From Burkholderiales bacterium (GTDB taxonomy: Bacteria > Pseudomonadota > Gammaproteobacteria > Burkholderiales > Usitatibacteraceae), in assembly GCA_025359985.1 (NCBI GenBank), contig JANYDB010000019.1, positions 1 to 51,096 on the forward strand: DNA of 51,096 nt. Direction: 5' to 3'. The notes below the pieces were generated by a model. It was not told where the DNA came from. It ran no database searches and was given only the letters and a program-made list of their open reading frames with translations. Shown here in pieces: positions 46,576 to 51,096 of this stretch. Position 1 is the stretch's first letter. Each line of letters starts with the position of its first letter. Position numbers and translations under genes: made by a program.

Positions 46576-49194
46576 CTATGAGGCGTCGCGAAGTTTTTTT
46601 AGCCGGTAAATAGCATCGAGCGCGTCTTTGGGTGAGAGCTCATCGGGTTTCAAATCATCGACTGCATCAGCCAGCGCGGTATGCTCAAATCCAAGCATTG
46701 GCGGGGTGTTTGAAGGATTCGACGTGGTCAAGGCTGAAAATAAATCGCCTTGCGGATGCCGTCCCGCCTGCGCTTGTTCCAATTCGCCCAGTTGTTTTTT
46801 AGCGGTACGAACAATCGATTTCGGCACCCCGGCAAGCTGTGCTACCTGCAGCCCGTAACTTTGATTTGCGGGTCCGGATTCCAGCTTATGCAGAAACACG
46901 ATTTTGTCTTTCATCTCGACCGCATCGAGATGCACATTTGCTAAATTCGACAGTTCAGCATTCAAGCGCGTTAGTTCAAAATAATGGGTGGCGAATAAAC
47001 AATAGCAGCGCGTGGTTTCCGCCAGATGGCGGGCGATCGCGTAGGCGAGCGAGAGGCCATCGAAGGTCGAGGTGCCGCGCCCGATTTCATCAATCAGCAC
47101 GAGGCTGTTCATGGTGGCGTTATTTAAAATCGCTGCGGCTTCGGTCATTTCGACCATGAAGGTTGAGCGGCCGCCGGCGAGATCATCGCTGGAACCAATA
47201 CGCGTCATGATCGCATCGATTCTGCCTAGCGCCGCTGATCTCGCCGGCACAAACGAGCCGGTGTGCGCGAGTAAAACAATCTGTGCGACTTGTCGCATAT
47301 AGGTCGATTTACCGCCCATGTTCGGGCCGGTGATCAGCAGCAATTGGCGTGAGCGCGAGAGATCGCAATCGTTGGCAATAAAACTTTGCACCTGGCTTTC
47401 AACGACCAGATGCCGCCCGCCATCAATATGAATGCGATCATCGTTGATAAATTCTGGCGCAACCAGATCGAATTCGCGCGCGTTGGCCGCATTGGCACAC
47501 AACACATCCAGCTCCGCCACCGCACGCGCCAGCAAATGCAGCGCGGCGACATGCGGCAATAATTCATCAAGCAGCAGATCAAACAGCAGCTTCTCTTTTT
47601 TCAGCGCACGCTCACCGGCCGAGAGCGCTTTATCTTCAAACGTTTTTAGTTCCGGCGTGATAAAACGCTCGGCATTTTTTAGCGTTTGACGGCGGCGATA
47701 ATCATCGGGCAGGGTAGTGCCCTTATCCAGCTGCCCCTGCGTAATCTCGATATAAAAACCATGCACCCGGTTGTACTCAACTTTTAAACTCGCGATGCCG
47801 GTGCGCGCTCGCTCGCGCGCTTCCAGCTCCAGCAGATAGCCGCTCGCGTTCGATTGCAGTCCACGCAGCTCATCTAATTCCACATCAAAGCCATCGCGAA
47901 TCACACCGCCATCGCGGATCGTAATAGAGGGCTCATCCTTAACGGCGGCAGCAAGTGCAGCATGGATGTGGCTTTCAGGGCAAAAATGGCTCAAACGCCT
48001 CACCAATGCGGGTGTTTCAATATCGCTTAACAGCCGATGTAGCGACGGCGCAGCGGCCAGTGCATCGCGCAGCGCGGCGAGATCACGTGGCCGCGCAGTC
48101 TTCAATGCCACGCGCGTTACGATGCGTTCAATATCGGCCCATTCACCCACAATATGGCGGATGTCGGCGACATACGTGCGGGCTTGATCTCCCAGCGCCG
48201 CACTGGCGGTGAGCCGTTCCGCAATCAGGTTGCGATCGCGCAACGGGTGATGCAGCCAATCGCGCATCATACGTGCGCCCATGCTGGTGACGGTGGTATT
48301 GAGCAACGAAAATAAGGTGGGCGCGGCGTCGCGATTGATGGTTTCAGAAATCTCCAGATTGCGTCGCGTGGCAGCATCCATACGAATAAAGTCATCATCG
48401 CGCTCAACGGTGAGGCCGGTGATATGCGGCAGCGCAGCACGCTGGGTTTGCTGTACGTAATGCAGCAGTGCACCCGCCGCCGCGATGGCCTTATCCATGC
48501 CCTCGCAGCCGAAACCGGCGAGGTCTTTAGTGCCAAATTGTTTGGCTAGCATTTTAGTTGCCGAGCCACTATCGAATTGCCAATCGGCCAGGCGTTTGAT
48601 CGATATGTGGGCAACGGACGCGGCAAAACTTTCCGCCACAATCAGCTCTGCTGGCTGCAGGCGTTCCATTTCCGCAGCTAATGCGCGCGCTGAGGTTTCC
48701 ATTACCCGAAAGCGCCCGCTTGCCAGCGAAAGTGTGGCAATGCCGAGGGTTTGATCCTGCGCCCACACAGCCACAATCAACACATCACGCGCATCCGGCA
48801 TCAACGCAGAATCAGTCAGGGTTCCCGGTGTGATAATGCGCGTCACCGCGCGCTCAACCGGGCCTTTACCGGTCACCTCGCCGACCTGCTCCACGATCAC
48901 CGCAGATTCGCCCAGCTTCACCAGTTTGGCCAAGTAGCCTTCCACTGAATGAAACGGCACGCCCGCCATTTTGATCGGCGCTCCATTCGAATTGCCGCGC
49001 TGTGTGAGCGTAATATCAAGCAGCTTCGCGGCTTTGATCGCGTCTGCAAAAAACAGCTCATAAAAATCGCCCATGCGATAAAACACCAGTGTGTCCGGAT
49101 ACTCCGCTTTAATGGCGAGATACTGCGCCATCATCGGCGTATGGGTGGTGGCTACGGACTTGGTTTTTGGGCTATCGATGTTCTGGTTTTGCAT
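46576..49194 (-). CDS. mutS: DNA mismatch repair protein MutS
   Basis: This mismatch-recognition ATPase has 872 residues, close to the usual 850-880. The N-terminal mismatch motif is GDFYELF (Phe and Glu intact) near residue 43. Connector, lever and clamp domains fill the middle. The ATPase has [24 protein letters not shown] and [16 protein letters not shown]. The C-terminus includes the helix-turn-helix and a final LKKLRD dimer segment. It converges on slyD. mutL is not in the window. Confidence 0.97.
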   Translation of the reverse strand: MQNQNIDSPKTKSVATTHTPMMAQYLAIKAEYPDTLVFYRMGDFYELFFADAIKAAKLLDITLTQRGNSNGAPIKMAGVPFHSVEGYLAKLVKLGESAVIVEQVGEVTGKGPVERAVTRIITPGTLTDSALMPDARDVLIVAVWAQDQTLGIATLSLASGRFRVMETSARALAAEMERLQPAELIVAESFAASVAHISIKRLADWQFDSGSATKMLAKQFGTKDLAGFGCEGMDKAIAAAGALLHYVQQTQRAALPHITGLTVERDDDFIRMDAATRRNLEISETINRDAAPTLFSLLNTTVTSMGARMMRDWLHHPLRDRNLIAERLTASAALGDQARTYVADIRHIVGEWADIERIVTRVALKTARPRDLAALRDALAAAPSLHRLLSDIETPALVRRLSHFCPESHIHAALAAAVKDEPSITIRDGGVIRDGFDVELDELRGLQSNASGYLLELEARERARTGIASLKVEYNRVHGFYIEITQGQLDKGTTLPDDYRRRQTLKNAERFITPELKTFEDKALSAGERALKKEKLLFDLLLDELLPHVAALHLLARAVAELDVLCANAANAREFDLVAPEFINDDRIHIDGGRHLVVESQVQSFIANDCDLSRSRQLLLITGPNMGGKSTYMRQVAQIVLLAHTGSFVPARSAALGRIDAIMTRIGSSDDLAGGRSTFMVEMTEAAAILNNATMNSLVLIDEIGRGTSTFDGLSLAYAIARHLAETTRCYCLFATHYFELTRLNAELSNLANVHLDAVEMKDKIVFLHKLESGPANQSYGLQVAQLAGVPKSIVRTAKKQLGELEQAQAGRHPQGDLFSALTTSNPSNTPPMLGFEHTALADAVDDLKPDELSPKDALDAIYRLKKLRDAS

Positions 49195-49346
49195 CAGTGG
49201 CTTTATTTATTTAGCACGCTAAAAATATTTCTGGATTGAGCGTTTTATTATCGCATTTTGCGACTATCGCCCCATTTTGCGTCGCTTCTAAAATCGCACT
49301 TCTAAAATCGACTACCACCTTCATACAAGCAGTAAAAGAATAATTC
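49195..49346. repeat. Short direct repeats upstream of the NDH-2 pseudogene
   Basis: CTTCTAAAATCG occurs at 49285-49296 and 49299-49310, a period of 14 bp, and CATTTTGCG occurs at 49254-49262 and 49273-49281. They lie in the gap between divergent mutS and the broken NADH dehydrogenase-like gene. TAAAAT in each copy resembles a -10 element. The function is unknown. Confidence 0.45.
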
Positions 49347-50605
49347 ATGTCTGAAAAAATGCATCGTGTCGTGATTATTGGGAGCGGGTTTGGTGGCCTG
49401 TGGGCGACGCGCGGTCTTGCGTCTTGTCCGGTACAAGTGACGCTGATTGATCGCGCCAACCACCACCTTTTTCAGCCGCTGCTCTATCAGGTCGCCACGG
49501 TCGGGCTCTCCGCGCCGGACATCTCGGCACCGTTGCGGCATATCTTGCGCCACCAGCGCAATGTCGAGGTCCATCTCGGCAACGTCACCAGCATTGATGT
49601 GATCGGTAAAAGCATCACGACCGGCGATGATGCACAGGTTTCCTATGACACGCTAATTCTTGCTACCGGTGCGACCCATGTCTACTTTGGCAATGATGCC
49701 TGGCACCGCATGCGCCTGGGCTCAAGACCCTTGCTGATGCACTCCACATTCGTCAGCGCATTCTTTACGCCTTCGAACGCGCTGAGCTGGCGGTGACAGC
49801 CGAGGAGCGTGACCAATGGTTACATTTCGCATTGGTCGGTGGCGGGCCCACGGGTGTATAACTGGCAGGCACCTTGGCAGAGATTGCGCGGCACATCCTG
49901 AGCAATGAGCCCAGCCACATTGACCCACGCCGTGCCACAGTGCGTTTGATTGAAGTGGGACCGCGCGTAATGGCGAGCTTTCCGCCGTCGCTACCGGCGC
50001 GCGCCGCACAGCATCTTCGTCATCTCGGCGTGGATGTGCATTGCGGCGACGCCGCGACACAAATTGACGCAACCGGATACATCATGGGCGGTGTGCATGT
50101 ACATAGCCGTACCATCCTCTGGGCGGCAGGTGTGGCCGCGTCAAAACTCGGCGCTCAGCTGCCCGCCGCACGTGATCGCGCAGGGCGTGTGCTGGTGGAG
50201 TCAGACCTAACGATTAAAGATCACCGCGATGTTTTTGTCATTGGTGATTTAGCGTCATTGCAGCAGGATGGCAAACCCGTTCCGGGCGTGGCCCCGGCGG
50301 CTAAACAGATGGGCGCCTACGTCGCCAAGATGATTCGATCACGCCTCACTCACGCCACGTCGTCACCGCATTTTCGATATGCCGACTATGGCAATCTTGC
50401 CACCATTGGCCGCATGGCCGCCGTGGTAGACCTGCGTGGTTTTCATTTCTCTGGCCTCATCGCCTGGTGGTTCTGGTTGGCCGCGCACGTGTTCTTTCTC
50501 ATCGGTTTTCGCAATCGCGTTGCCGTCCTGTTGAATTGGGCGACATCGTATTGGACTTATCAACGCGGCGCCAGGTTCATACTTGATGCTGAGCGGTTGA
50601 AGTGA
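49347..50605 (+). pseudogene. Broken type II NADH dehydrogenase-like gene (frameshift plus nonsense)
   Basis: An intact version would be a peripheral-membrane FAD enzyme of about 419 residues passing electrons from NADH to quinone. The first part (49347-49703) is normal: VVIIGSGFGGLWATRGL, NHHLFQPLLYQVATVGL and LILATGATHVYFG. After TGG at 49701-49703 the conserved continuation PHAPGLKTLADALHIRQRILYAF lies in another frame, as if one base is missing around 49704. In that frame the NAD-binding motif GGGPTGV reads into TAA at 49859-49861, where family members have GAA (Glu). The rest (VIGDLASLQQDGKPVPGVAPAAKQ, then a C-terminal helix) is open to 50605. Two independent lesions argue for decay, unless both are assembly errors. 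Confidence 0.85.
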
Positions 50606-50903
50606 GCGACTGCGACACCCCCGCCGATGAGCAACGAAACTCCAGCATAGACGGCCTGCACAGGCCATTTTTGCTTTGAAATGCTTGCTAGTGCTTGAGT
50701 TTGCGTTTCAAAATTGCAGCGCTTTAAGGTCTTGCTGAAGCCGTGACCGGACTTGGCGCGACCTGATGTTGCGTAACACGATCAAGTGGGTACTTGCGAT
50801 TCTCGTCGCGTTCTGTTGAAGCGACATGATGGTAAAACCGCTGGTGCCTTGACGGCTTTTGCACATCAAAGAAAGTTAATCACGCAGCGTCAACCACTCA
50901 GCT
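50606..50903. other. Degenerate gene-free stretch
   Basis: No supported gene is seen in about 300 bp. A 17-codon frame at 50766-50819 would encode a basic-then-hydrophobic peptide (MLRNTIKWVLAILVAFC), like the beginning of a signal peptide, and then stops. It may be a relic. An open frame at 50786-50986 has no protein-like features. Confidence 0.4.
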
Positions 50904-51096
50904 TCAATCACTCCGCGCTGCAGCCGACCACACTGCCGCCCGGTACGCATGCCAAGACGCATGCCCCAGTACCGGACCCACGATAAACAGACCAGCAAAC
51001 GATGGCAGCATCGCCAGCACCACCAGCACGGTAATCAGCGCGCCCCAAACAAACATCACCAGTGGATTCGCAACGCACACACGAGCGCTGGTGATG
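50904..51096 (-). CDS. C-terminal end of a DUF2189-like membrane protein (cut by window edge)
   Basis: Reading the minus strand from the right edge gives 64 codons to a TGA at 50904-50906. The peptide has RVCVANPLVMFVWGALIT, a hydrophobic helix, LFIVGPVLGHASWHAYRAAV and a short tail. The combination of ANP, a helix, then GPVLGHASWHAYR is characteristic of the end of DUF2189 inner-membrane proteins of unknown function. The start lies beyond the window. Confidence 0.75.
   Translation of the reverse strand, partial: ITSARVCVANPLVMFVWGALITVLVVLAMLPSFAGLFIVGPVLGHASWHAYRAAVWSAAARSD

Noticed and set aside
1-51096. CRISPR array, tRNA gene, transposase, integrase or phage genes
   Set aside because: None was recognised. 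No regularly spaced repeats and no tRNA-like T-arm sequences stood out on reading both strands; a tRNAscan-SE and Rfam scan would be decisive.

Overview
The window is an ordinary, densely coded stretch of a Gram-negative chromosome. Gene content and order point to a betaproteobacterium. The evidence is the order trxA-rho-rpmE2, an AddAB-like pair near it, coaBC-dut divergent from radC followed by rpmB-rpmG, purM-purN divergent from an AI-2E-family permease, and dapA-bamC followed by an MBL hydrolase. By eye the base composition is near 50% GC. An order (Burkholderiales or Nitrosomonadales) is plausible, but I cannot fix a genus. I see no tRNA, rRNA, CRISPR array, insertion sequence or prophage.

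Layout. 1-5515: the 3' end of a DMT permease, an NTF2-like protein, formate-tetrahydrofolate ligase (fhs), a soluble Ser/Thr kinase fused to a cyclic-nucleotide-binding domain, and a MAPEG protein. 5546-11877: a DUF456 membrane protein, the complete glycolate oxidase operon glcD-glcE-glcF, and a convergent ArnT-like glycosyltransferase. 12067-15034: rpmE2, rho and trxA on the minus strand, then fdxA. 15107-21353: a two-gene AddB/AddA-like recombination nuclease-helicase, with a predicted Fe-S nuclease domain in AddB and a second nuclease in AddA. 21379-25251: DUF192, dut, coaBC, radC and the ribosomal proteins L28 and L33. 25390-33232: a long minus-strand run, purM-purN-DUF3108-DUF3108-RNA m5C methyltransferase-MscS channel-fatty acid desaturase. 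33409-35944: an AI-2E-family permease, an orphan HAMP membrane protein, and a small protein built from two copies of one domain. 36246-39389: nadA, kynU and kynB. 39653-42790: dapA, bamC and an MBL hydrolase. 42944-49194: a repetitive LEA-like lipoprotein, a PLD-like protein, a RoxA-like oxygenase, a peroxiredoxin, slyD and mutS. 49347-51096: a doubly broken NDH-2-like gene, a degenerate stretch, and the 3' end of a DUF2189-type membrane protein running off the edge.

Themes. Most genes are housekeeping: DNA repair (AddAB, RadC, MutS, Dut), translation (L28, L31, L33, RNA methyltransferase, RoxA), one-carbon and purine metabolism (Fhs, PurM, PurN), cofactors (CoaBC, NadA) and envelope (BamC, MscS, desaturase, ArnT-like).

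The less explained parts are four. First, possible signalling pieces: the kinase-cNMP fusion, the orphan HAMP protein and the tandem-domain protein. Second, kynurenine genes placed next to nadA. Third, a DUF3108 paralogue pair inside a purine operon. Fourth, the LEA-like lipoprotein. I found no clearly new multi-gene system; the signalling proteins are the best lead.
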